NCBI GenBank assembly: GCA_900471605.1
Contig: UCEY01000004.1
Coordinates: 1-64,000 of the forward strand
Reading direction: 5' to 3'
DNA: 64,000 nucleotides
Origin: Hyphomicrobiales bacterium
Lineage (GTDB): Bacteria; Pseudomonadota; Alphaproteobacteria; Rhizobiales; Rhizobiaceae
Of this stretch, positions 45,232-52,953 are shown one piece after another (position 1 is the stretch's first letter; the number at the start of each line of letters is the position of its first letter). The notes under the pieces are model-generated. The model worked only from the letters and a program-made list of their open reading frames with translations. It did no database searches and had not been told where the DNA came from. The translations under genes and the position numbers were made by a program.

Positions 45232-46002
45232 TTATTGTGCCGTGAATCCCCCGTCGATCGGCAGCGCGATCCCATGGATGTTTGAAGCCGCCGGCGAGCA
45301 GAGGAAGAGAATGGGCGCGGCCGCTTCCGCGAGGCTGCCCATGCGGCCTGTCGACGGATAGAGTGCTGCCATTCTGGCATCCCAGGCGTCGGGCTCGAAG
45401 GTCGCCTTAAAGGCCAGCGCCATATCGCTTTCATGCGCGGCCGGGCAGATGCAGTTGATGCGCACCCCCCTGCGGCCATAATCGATGGCCGCAGATTTCG
45501 TCATGCCGATGACAGCATGCTTTGCGCCCGTATATTCGAAATTGTTCGGCGCACCCCGCAATCCGGCCTTGGACGACAAGTTCACGATCGAGCCGCCGCC
45601 GGCTTCGATGATATGAGGAATGGCATATTTCATGCCGAGGAAGACACCTCGTGCATTGACTACAAAGACCGCATCGAACTCTTCATTCGAGACGTCGCAG
45701 AGAGGCTTGCCAACGGTTCCCAATCCCGCATTGTTGATCAGGATGTGCAATGAACCGAAGCGTTCGACGGCGGTCTTCATCAGTCGTTCGACATCGTCCG
45801 CCTTCGCCATGTCGGCCTCGACCGCCAGAGCCTCTCCACCTTCGGCCGAAATGGCCGCCACCGTCTCTTCCAGACGGGCGATCGTGCGGCCGGCAAGGAC
45901 GACCATTGCTCCGCAGCGGGCGAACTGCAACGCCGTCTCGCGCCCGATCCCGCTGCCACCGCCGGTCACAACGACCGTCTTGCCTTCAAATATGCCCCCC
46001 AT
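45232..46002 (-). CDS. Short-chain dehydrogenase/reductase
   Basis: A 256-residue SDR with TGGGSGIG near residue 14, NNAG near residue 93 and YTGAK as the catalytic YxxxK. The end (ALPIDGGFTAQ) is standard. ATG 46002 lies 13 bp after the CoA-transferase stop, and the ribosome site is weak, so translation may be coupled. It is the last gene of the split UGSC operon. A 3-hydroxyacyl-CoA or alcohol oxidation is possible, but not shown by the sequence. Confidence 0.87.
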   Translation of the reverse strand: MGGIFEGKTVVVTGGGSGIGRETALQFARCGAMVVLAGRTIARLEETVAAISAEGGEALAVEADMAKADDVERLMKTAVERFGSLHILINNAGLGTVGKPLCDVSNEEFDAVFVVNARGVFLGMKYAIPHIIEAGGGSIVNLSSKAGLRGAPNNFEYTGAKHAVIGMTKSAAIDYGRRGVRINCICPAAHESDMALAFKATFEPDAWDARMAALYPSTGRMGSLAEAAAPILFLCSPAASNIHGIALPIDGGFTAQ

Positions 46003-46015
46003 ATCGGCATCATCC

Positions 46016-47119
46016 CTATTGTGCGAACGCAGCCCGCCCCGGAAGCGGCCCCGCAGAGCCGAGTATCTCGGCATTGTGCTCGCCAAGCGCCGCGCCGGTC
46101 GAGCGGATTGAACCGGGGCTTTCGGACATTTTTGGCTGCGGTGCCGGCAGTACGGCCGGGCGGCCGTTCACCTCGGTGCGCAGCAGACTGCCGCGGGCGA
46201 TGACCTGCGGATCAGCCAGCATGGCGTCTATATCGTTGACCGGGGCGACGGGCAGCCGCTTCGCGACGAGAATCTCGAGAACGTCCGCCTGGCTGTGGCG
46301 CGCCACCCACGCAGCAACCGCCGCATCGGGATCTGTGCCGGCTTCGGCCCCGGCCAGTTGAGCCATTTCCGCGGCGTGGCGCGGCGTGCTTGCGGAAATC
46401 ACCACATGCCCGCCGTCCGCCGTGCGATAGGCGTTGCGGATGCCGCCGCCAAGGCGGCCGCCTTTGCGTTGCGGCGAATTGCCCGGCGACCAGTCCGCGC
46501 AAGCACCCGAGATCGCCATCAGGATGGGCTCGAACAGGGAGACATCGATCTCCTGGCCGGACCCGCCGCGCATGTCGCGCCAATAGAGCGCCGCGACCGT
46601 ACCCATGGCCGCATTCATTGCTCCGATGGCATCTCCCAGGGCGACCGAGGACAGCATCGGTACATCGTCCGGCCGCCCGGTGAGCCCGGTCAGACCGCCG
46701 AAACCTTCGCCGATCGTGCCCGAACCCGGCCGTCCGGCATAGGGTCCAGTCTGGCCGAAGCAGGAAACGCTGACCATGACGAGGCGCGGATTGCGCGTTG
46801 ACATGGCCTTCCAGTCGATACCGCGGCGTTCAAGCACCTCGCGTGGATAGTTCTGCACCACCACGTCGGCCGTCTCCACGAGCTTCAGCAGGTCCTCGCA
46901 TCCAGTGGGCGTACGCAGGTCGAGCGTCAAGGACTTCTTGTTGCGTCCGACGAGGCCCCACATGGCGGTGTTGCGGAAACTGTCGCCCTCGGGAGGTTCG
47001 ACCTTGATGACTTCCGCTCCGAAGTCCCCGAGTAGCGTTGCAGCGAAGGGCGCGGCATAGAGAGAGGCGATGTCGAGCACGCGCAGGCCGGCCAGCGGCA
47101 AAGGTTTTTCGTGCGTCAT
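46016..47119 (-). CDS. Family III CoA-transferase-like protein lacking the usual Asp
   Basis: A 367-residue CaiB/BaiF-family protein with the N-terminal Rossmann-like part (LRVLDIASLYAAPFAATLLGDFGAEVIKVEPP). Where active members carry Asp in an AYD-type segment, this one reads GSGTIGEGFGGLTG, with Gly at that place and a Glu four residues later. Some family members share this pattern, so it may use another residue or do a different reaction. AAGGA lies 6 nt before ATG 47119. It sits 8 bp after the CoA ligase and 13 bp before the SDR. Confidence 0.84.
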   Translation of the reverse strand: MTHEKPLPLAGLRVLDIASLYAAPFAATLLGDFGAEVIKVEPPEGDSFRNTAMWGLVGRNKKSLTLDLRTPTGCEDLLKLVETADVVVQNYPREVLERRGIDWKAMSTRNPRLVMVSVSCFGQTGPYAGRPGSGTIGEGFGGLTGLTGRPDDVPMLSSVALGDAIGAMNAAMGTVAALYWRDMRGGSGQEIDVSLFEPILMAISGACADWSPGNSPQRKGGRLGGGIRNAYRTADGGHVVISASTPRHAAEMAQLAGAEAGTDPDAAVAAWVARHSQADVLEILVAKRLPVAPVNDIDAMLADPQVIARGSLLRTEVNGRPAVLPAPQPKMSESPGSIRSTGAALGEHNAEILGSAGPLPGRAAFAQ

Positions 47120-47127
47120 AGGTTTCC

Positions 47128-48609
47128 TTAAACGCGGCGCTGACGACCGGCCCAGTAAGGCTCCCGCAGCGCTCTCTTCAGTATCTTGCCATTTTCAAGC
47201 CTGGGCAGTTCGGTCTGGAAGACGATCCGCTTCGGCACCTTGTAGGATGCGAGACGCTCCCGCAGATAGGCGCGCAGGCCATCCTCTGTCAGGTCGCCGA
47301 TTATCGCCAGATGCGCAGCAACCGATTCGCCGAATTCGGGATCCGGAATACCGAAGACGGCCGTATCCACCACGCATGGATGGGACAGGATCGCCGCCTC
47401 GATTTCGGCGGGATAGATATTGACGCCGCCGGAAATCACCATGTCCGCGACGCGGTCGCAGACATAGAGGTATCCGTCTTCGTCCAGCCAGCCGATGTCG
47501 CCGGAACCGATCATGCCGTCGCGACCGATCCGCTGACGGGCAGCGTCGTTGCCGTGATAGGTAAAATCCGGCGTTCCATGCATGACGGTATGGATCTCGC
47601 CGATCGTGCCGACCGGCATTATCTTGCCCTCACCGTCATAGATGCGGACCTCGCCGGTCGCGTAGGGCCGGCCGACGGATCCAGGCCTTTCCATCCACTC
47701 CGCGGAGTTGATCATGGTGACCGCCCCGGTCTCGGACGAACCGTAGCTTTCCCAGACGACCGGCCCGAACCATTCGATCATCGCCCGTTTGACGTCCTCG
47801 GCGCAGGGCGCACCACTATGGATCAGGAATTCAAGCGAGGACACGTCGTAGCGGGCGCGCACTTCCGCCGGCAGCCTCAGAAGCCGGACCATCATCGTCG
47901 GGACGAGATGCGTATGCGTGATCCGGTGCTCGGAAATCGCCGCAAGGAAAGCCTCGCCGTCGAAGCGGTCCATCACGAAAACCGAACCGCCGGCGCCGAA
48001 ATAGGTCATCGATACGGCGAGGCTAAAAAGATGGTATTGCGGGCCTGTGACCAGCGCCCGCGCCCCTGGGCGCGACGGATAGAGGAGGTTGAGCGCATGC
48101 CGCCGCGCGGCGATCTCGCTTTCCGATTTCGGCATGCGCCGCACACCCTTCGGATGTCCCGTGGTGCCGGAAGTGTAGATGATCGAGCTTTCCAGCCCGC
48201 TACCCTTGCGCTCGCACGTCACCGGCGTTGCCGCCAGTGCGTCGTACGAGAGACGGCCCGGCGTCTTGACATCAAGCGAGACCTGGATGACGCCATCGGC
48301 GATCTCGTCGCCGATGGCGGTGAGCAGCGCGTCCTCGCCGATAGTGACCTTGGCGTTGCAGTCCCTCAGGATATATCCCGCTTCCGCTGCGGTGAGATGC
48401 CAGTTCAGGGGCACAAGAAAGCCATCAAGTGACCGCATCGCGGTTTCCGCTTCGAAGAAGCTGAAACCATTGTGGGCGATCAGCGCGACCGCATCACCGC
48501 GACCGACGCCAAGGCCCGCAAGAGCCTCGGCAAGCGATGCCGCGCGGGCGCGGATTTCCGCCGCAGTCCGCTTCCTATCGCCTACGATGACGAAGGGCTC
48601 TTCGTTCAT
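47128..48609 (-). CDS. Acyl-CoA ligase (AMP-forming) in split UGSC operon
   Basis: A 493-residue ANL-family ligase with the P-loop YTSGTTGHPKGV, the GSGDIGWLDEDGYLYVCDR hinge and the catalytic lysine in LENGKILKRAL. ATG 48609 was chosen because it overlaps the stop codon of the UGSC large-domain gene by 4 bp; ATG 48645 would add 12 residues. A much longer frame upstream is only a shadow of the neighbouring gene. Its place between the UGSC genes and a CoA-transferase ties UGSC chemistry to CoA thioesters. Confidence 0.9.
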   Translation of the reverse strand: MNEEPFVIVGDRKRTAAEIRARAASLAEALAGLGVGRGDAVALIAHNGFSFFEAETAMRSLDGFLVPLNWHLTAAEAGYILRDCNAKVTIGEDALLTAIGDEIADGVIQVSLDVKTPGRLSYDALAATPVTCERKGSGLESSIIYTSGTTGHPKGVRRMPKSESEIAARRHALNLLYPSRPGARALVTGPQYHLFSLAVSMTYFGAGGSVFVMDRFDGEAFLAAISEHRITHTHLVPTMMVRLLRLPAEVRARYDVSSLEFLIHSGAPCAEDVKRAMIEWFGPVVWESYGSSETGAVTMINSAEWMERPGSVGRPYATGEVRIYDGEGKIMPVGTIGEIHTVMHGTPDFTYHGNDAARQRIGRDGMIGSGDIGWLDEDGYLYVCDRVADMVISGGVNIYPAEIEAAILSHPCVVDTAVFGIPDPEFGESVAAHLAIIGDLTEDGLRAYLRERLASYKVPKRIVFQTELPRLENGKILKRALREPYWAGRQRRV

Positions 48610-49709
48610 GCAGGCATCCGCACTGGCTTGGTGGTTGTCAGACATGTCCCCCACGAGTGAAGCATGGCGCAATGCAGCCCGCCCATGCCGCCGGCAACCA
48701 TGACGAAGACTTCTTCCGGCTTCTGGATCAGATGTACCCGCCCGTCGGCGCGGAGGCGCCCGCAGCGGTCGATCGGCTCGCGATAGACCGGATCGAGGAA
48801 ATCGATCGGGATCGCCGCATAATCGAAGATCTTCTGCTGTACGTCCTCGATATTTGGAAACGCCTTGCCGATCACTTCGGCCCAGACCGGATTGATCGCC
48901 ACCAGCGTTTCCGACCACTGCGAAGATGGCAGGAAGCCGTTGGCGCCCGGATAAGCGAGCGACTTGCCGATCATCTGCAGGAAATGGTCGGCGGTGTTGC
49001 CGATCATGTCGCAGATATTGGCCGTGCCCATCGCACCGTAAGCGGTAACGGCATTGCCCTTGACGCCGAGCCGTTCGCCGAGCGGCGCCCAGGGAGACTT
49101 CTCCTCCCATTCGCCGAAGACGATGCCGGAAACACGGCCGGGCGTGCCGTAGGTACTCTGCGAGGTGACGTCGATCACCTGGCCCGCGACGTTGCGGATC
49201 AGGAGGCGCAACGCGCGACCGATAGCGGGCGCCGGTCCGGCGACGCCGCCAAGGCAACCGGTCGCAAAGGGAATCTTCAACTGGTGGCGGATCGGCCCGT
49301 TGACGATCAGCGCCGGTACGACGGAGCCGGTCGTCGCGTTCAGCGACTGCAGTTCGAATTTCGGCTCTGCCATCGCCTCGACGGCAGCAATCAGCAGCGG
49401 CATCGATTCCGCCGGCGCCCCGGCCATGACCGCATTGATGGCGATCTTCTCCACCGTGCACTCTGTGCGAAGCGGCAGCAGCGTTGCCACCACCTCGTCC
49501 GGAAAGCGGCCGCTCATCTTCAGGTGCATGCGCACCCGGCCCTCCGTCGGCGGGATCAACGGCAGGCCGTCACCCCAGCCCTGCTCCATGGCGAAGGCAG
49601 TGAATTTCTCCGCGTCGAGCTCGGCTTCATGCCGCTGGCTGGACAGCCAGTCGATCTCGCACCCCGAGGGTCCGCAGGAACGATCGATAGTGGTCTCTTG
49701 CAATGTCAT
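48606..49709 (-). CDS. UGSC-associated large protein of unknown function
   Basis: A 367-residue protein that matches the C-terminal domain of the fused UGSC protein at 29774-31525. Shared landmarks in order are GWGDGLPLIPP, VEKIAINAVMAG, a NGPI segment and AIGRALRLLIRN. No known catalytic motif is recognised and no membrane segment is clear. ATG 49709 has AGAAGG about 9 nt upstream and overlaps the UGSC small gene by 83 bp. It overlaps the CoA ligase by 4 bp. Its constant link to a UGSC partner suggests a complex. Confidence 0.8.
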   Translation of the reverse strand: MTLQETTIDRSCGPSGCEIDWLSSQRHEAELDAEKFTAFAMEQGWGDGLPLIPPTEGRVRMHLKMSGRFPDEVVATLLPLRTECTVEKIAINAVMAGAPAESMPLLIAAVEAMAEPKFELQSLNATTGSVVPALIVNGPIRHQLKIPFATGCLGGVAGPAPAIGRALRLLIRNVAGQVIDVTSQSTYGTPGRVSGIVFGEWEEKSPWAPLGERLGVKGNAVTAYGAMGTANICDMIGNTADHFLQMIGKSLAYPGANGFLPSSQWSETLVAINPVWAEVIGKAFPNIEDVQQKIFDYAAIPIDFLDPVYREPIDRCGRLRADGRVHLIQKPEEVFVMVAGGMGGLHCAMLHSWGTCLTTTKPVRMPA

Positions 49710-50190
49710 GAACTTCAGCCTTCTGCCGGATGTCGAGCGGATAAGGGAGGATGTGGAGGCGAAGGCCCGAACGGCCGCCGCGCCGCGACAGGTTGCCGGC
49801 CAGTTCCTCGAAATGATCAGTCGCGACCGCAACCGTCGGGATCGATTTCTTTGCGGCCCAGAGAGCGTCGTGAATGGTCCAGGACGTGCAGGAACCGCAA
49901 TTGGCAAGACCCACCACGGCTGCATCGAGCGTGTCGGTAAAAGCGTCGAGCTCCTCGATCACGTGGGCGCCCACCTCGCCGGTACGGCCGCGGGCACGCC
50001 AGAACTTCACCGTGGCGCCGTCGCGCTCCAGCATCTGGCCCCAGATCTCGGAAACCCAGTCCCAGGATCGCCAAAGCTCGTCGACACGGAAGCCGATTAC
50101 TTTTCCAGCCAGGCTTTCGAGATCCGGACCGGGATCGGAGATGTCGTCCGAGCGGTGGGATGTAGGATCGAGGATCAGGCCTCGGTTCAT
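49627..50190 (-). CDS. UGSC-family protein (Cys form)
   Basis: A 187-residue UGSC-family protein with CGSC at residues 98-101, followed by TSWTIHDAL, the same segment as in the fused protein at 29774-31525. The first motif cysteine is encoded by TGC, not TGA, so this is the cysteine form of a family known from selenoproteins. ATG 50190 has AAAGGAG 6 nt upstream. It leads the operon of the large domain, CoA ligase, CoA-transferase and SDR, just after a 20-bp palindrome. A thiol redox role is plausible but unproven. Confidence 0.83.
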   Translation of the reverse strand: MNRGLILDPTSHRSDDISDPGPDLESLAGKVIGFRVDELWRSWDWVSEIWGQMLERDGATVKFWRARGRTGEVGAHVIEELDAFTDTLDAAVVGLANCGSCTSWTIHDALWAAKKSIPTVAVATDHFEELAGNLSRRGGRSGLRLHILPYPLDIRQKAEVHDIARDHYRSFLRTLGVRDRLAVQPAA

Positions 50191-50235
50191 CGGAATCTCC
50201 TTTCGGGAATGAGACGCACAACGGGTAGCATCTCA

Positions 50236-50255
50236 GCATGTTGCATGCAACATGC
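50236..50255. promoter_or_regulatory. Perfect 20-bp palindrome before the split UGSC operon
   Basis: GCATGTTGCA at 50236-50245 is followed directly by its exact reverse complement. The centre lies about 55 bp ahead of the UGSC start codon at 50190, the right place for an operator. The core TTGCATGCAA resembles GntR-type operators. No gene for such a regulator is next to it in the window. Confidence 0.65.
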
Positions 50256-50257
50256 AA

Positions 50258-51133
50258 TTATCCCCGATGGCGAATTTTTCGGTCGATAACGCCTACCGCA
50301 GTGATGCAGGCTGCTTCCGCGACGACGCCTTTACCGGCCGCATAGAATTCCCACTCGACAAGTGCATCGGAGTTCTGCTCGTGAAGGTCCGACAGGATCG
50401 GGACAAAATCGATTTCCCCGGTGCCGGGCTCGAAACGTTCGGGGAAATCGGCGATCTGGATCGAAAAGACGTGGCCAGCCGCCGCAGCCGCGGAGGCCAT
50501 CAGATCGCCATCCATGGCGCGGACGTGGTGGGTGTCGAAGACGAGCCCGAGCGCGGGATGGCCGATACCGGCGACCAGATGCATCGCGTCCCGCAAGTGG
50601 CGCAGGAGAAGGTCCGGCACCCGATTTCGGCTGACCGTTTCAAGACCGAACCTGAGCCCTGCATCCGCCGCAATGGGAAGGACGGCATCGAGATGGGCGG
50701 CCATGGCGTCCAGTTGGCGATCGAAGGCGATGGTGTCGTCAGCCATGCTGGTAATCGTCAGCACTTCCGCACCAACGCGTTGCGCAGCCTTGATGCAGCC
50801 GGAGATTTCAGATCGGATGCGTGCGGCATTTTCTTCGCCTGGCCGCCCCCACCAGAGGCGCGGCCATTCTGCCGGACTGACGACGAAACTTCCGAAGCGC
50901 AGGCCATGGGCGCGCAGCCGTTCGCCCATGGCGGCCTGGACCTCGGGCGGGCGCAGGCGAAGCATGTTGTCGGCGATGCCGGCTAGGCCGAGCTTGGCGG
51001 CATGGTCGATATGGACGAGCGGGTCGTCGGTGCCAAGGGTCGCTCTGAGCAGCGGCGTGTCGGGCGAACGGATGCCCATGTGAAGTGCATGCGGCAGATG
51101 CCAGCCATTCTCTCTCGCGCTAGTCGTCTCCAT
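50258..51133 (-). CDS. TIM-barrel sugar isomerase/epimerase-like protein
   Basis: A 291-residue protein of the xylose-isomerase-like TIM-barrel superfamily, near hydroxypyruvate isomerase and AP-endonuclease-2-type proteins. Likely metal ligands are in LRFGLETVS (Glu), LGLVFDTHHV (Asp, His), FSIQIAD and the final VEWEF (Glu). ATG 51133 has a GGGAGAG site about 10 nt upstream. It lies 38 bp after the ETF-ubiquinone oxidoreductase and 67 bp before the UGSC gene, and may be part of either unit. The substrate is unknown. Confidence 0.8.
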   Translation of the reverse strand: METTSARENGWHLPHALHMGIRSPDTPLLRATLGTDDPLVHIDHAAKLGLAGIADNMLRLRPPEVQAAMGERLRAHGLRFGSFVVSPAEWPRLWWGRPGEENAARIRSEISGCIKAAQRVGAEVLTITSMADDTIAFDRQLDAMAAHLDAVLPIAADAGLRFGLETVSRNRVPDLLLRHLRDAMHLVAGIGHPALGLVFDTHHVRAMDGDLMASAAAAAGHVFSIQIADFPERFEPGTGEIDFVPILSDLHEQNSDALVEWEFYAAGKGVVAEAACITAVGVIDRKIRHRG

Positions 51134-51171
51134 GCCACGCGGCTCTCCCTTCCGCCGACCGTTCCGCCTTG

Positions 51172-52833
51172 TCACATATTGGGATAAACCGGCCCCTCGC
51201 CGCCCTGCGGGGGGACCCAGTTGATGTTCTGGTTGGGGTCCTTGATGTCGCAGGTCTTGCAGTGGACGCAGTTCTGAGCGTTGATGACGTAGACCTCCTG
51301 CCCGTCCTTTTCCACCCATTCGTAGACCCCGGCGGGACAGTAGCGGGTCGACGGGCCGGCAAAGACCTCCAGCTCGGACTTCCTCTGCAGGTCCATGTTC
51401 TTGACGTGCAAATGCACCGGCTGGTCTTCCTCGTGGTTGGTGTTCGACAGGAAGACCGAGGACAGACGGTCGAAGGTCAGCACGCCGTCCGGCTTCGGAT
51501 AGTCTATCTTCTTATGCTTTTCAGCGGGTTCCAGCGACAGGGCATCGGTCTTGCCGTGCTTCAGCGTGAACGGCGAGCCGCCGAACAGCTGGTTGATCCA
51601 CATGTCCAGCCCGCCGAGCCCGATACCGATCAGGGTTCCGAACTTCGACCAGAGCGGCTTGACGTTGCGGACCCGCTTCAGGTCCTTGCCGATCGCGGTG
51701 GCGCGCCATTCGTTCTCGATCTCGACCGGTTCGTCATTGGCGCGGCCGGCGGCAATCGCCGCGGCGATCTTGTCGGCGGCCAGCATGCCGGAGAGAACTG
51801 CGTTGTGGCTGCCCTTGATGCGCGGCACGTTGACGAAACCGGCCGAACAGCCGATCAGCGCTCCACCCGGGAAGGACAGTTTTGGAACAGACTGGTACCC
51901 GCCTTCTGTGATGGCGCGGGCGCCATAGGACAGGCGCTTGCCGCCTTCGAACGTGCCCCGGATTGCCGGATGCGTCTTGAACCGCTGGAATTCCTCGAAG
52001 GGGTAGAGATAGGGGTTCTTGTAGTTCAGGTGCATCACGAAGCCGACGGCGACGAGATTGTCTTCCAGGTGATAGAGGAAGGAACCGCCGCCGGTGTTCA
52101 TATTCAGCGGCCAGCCGAAGGAGTGCTGCACGAGACCCGGCTTGTGATGCTCCGGCTTGACCTGCCAGAGTTCCTTCAGGCCGATACCGAACTTCTGGGG
52201 CTCGCGGCCTTCATCGAGCCTGAACTTCGCGATCAGCTGCTTGGCGAGCGAACCGCGCACGCCCTCGCCGATCAGCACGTATTTGCCATGCAGCTCCATG
52301 CCGCGGGTGAAGGCCGGGCCGGGTTCGCCGTTGCGCTCGATGCCCATGTCGCCGGTCGCCACCCCCTTGACCGAGCCGTCCTCGTTGTAGAGCACTTCGG
52401 TGGCGGCAAAGCCGGGATAGATCTCTACGCCCAAACCTTCCGCCTTTTCGGCGAGCCAGCGACAGACGTTTCCGAGCGAGACGATGTAATTGCCGTGATT
52501 GTTCATCAGCGGCGGCATCAAAAAGTTCGGCAGGCGGATCGAGCCGGCAGGTCCTAGGAACAGGAAATGGTCGTCGGTGACTTCGGTCTTGAACGGGTGG
52601 CCGTCCTCCTCGCGCCAGCCGGGCAGAAGCGCATCGATGCCGGCCGGATCGACGACGGCGCCGGACAGGATATGCGCACCGACTTCCGAACCCTTTTCGA
52701 GCACGACGACCGTCAGGTCCGGATTGACCTGCTTCAGCCGGATCGCAGCCGACAGGCCGGCTGGCCCAGCGCCGACGATCACAACGTCGAATTCCATCGC
52801 CTCCCGTTCGGGAAAATTCATATCATCGGTCAT
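51172..52833 (-). CDS. Electron transfer flavoprotein-ubiquinone oxidoreductase
   Basis: ETF-QO passes electrons from acyl-CoA dehydrogenases through ETF to the quinone pool at the inner membrane. The 553-residue protein has an FAD motif VVIVGAGPAGLS near residue 17, the LSGAVVDP segment, and a C-terminal 4Fe-4S site in CPAGVYEW and CVHCKTCDIKDP. The length is standard. Its place amid four acyl-CoA dehydrogenase genes is fitting, but etfA and etfB are not in the window, so it may be a second copy or serve a distant ETF. Confidence 0.95.
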   Translation of the reverse strand: MTDDMNFPEREAMEFDVVIVGAGPAGLSAAIRLKQVNPDLTVVVLEKGSEVGAHILSGAVVDPAGIDALLPGWREEDGHPFKTEVTDDHFLFLGPAGSIRLPNFLMPPLMNNHGNYIVSLGNVCRWLAEKAEGLGVEIYPGFAATEVLYNEDGSVKGVATGDMGIERNGEPGPAFTRGMELHGKYVLIGEGVRGSLAKQLIAKFRLDEGREPQKFGIGLKELWQVKPEHHKPGLVQHSFGWPLNMNTGGGSFLYHLEDNLVAVGFVMHLNYKNPYLYPFEEFQRFKTHPAIRGTFEGGKRLSYGARAITEGGYQSVPKLSFPGGALIGCSAGFVNVPRIKGSHNAVLSGMLAADKIAAAIAAGRANDEPVEIENEWRATAIGKDLKRVRNVKPLWSKFGTLIGIGLGGLDMWINQLFGGSPFTLKHGKTDALSLEPAEKHKKIDYPKPDGVLTFDRLSSVFLSNTNHEEDQPVHLHVKNMDLQRKSELEVFAGPSTRYCPAGVYEWVEKDGQEVYVINAQNCVHCKTCDIKDPNQNINWVPPQGGEGPVYPNM

Positions 52834-52876
52834 TCATCTCTGCCGCTAATTGACGTTCGGCCGTGATTAGCCTCTT

Positions 52877-52904
52877 GAGCCGGACAAGCGTAGTCATCCG
52901 GCTC
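52877..52904. repeat. Hairpin in leader of the ETF-QO gene
   Basis: GAGCCGGA at 52877-52884 pairs exactly with TCCGGCTC at 52897-52904 around a 12-nt loop. It lies 44 bp or more upstream of the ETF-QO start codon at 52833 and before the OYE gene's 3' end. No T-run follows on either strand, so it is not a clear terminator. Confidence 0.5.
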
Positions 52905-52953
52905 TAAACAACACATCGCTGCGATTTACGCGGCCGCGGAAACAGCGTCCCGC

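Noticed and set aside
48610-49461. Long N-terminal extension of the CoA ligase at 47128
   Set aside because: The extension is in another frame of the UGSC large gene and is not protein-like. The ligase fold begins soon after 48609.
48657-49940. A 427-codon plus-strand frame over the UGSC large gene
   Set aside because: The minus strand encodes a protein homologous to the fused UGSC protein; this frame shows no homology or ribosome site.
49627-50190. Selenocysteine use in the UGSC motif
   Set aside because: The first position of the motif is encoded by TGC in both UGSC genes, not TGA, so these are cysteine forms.
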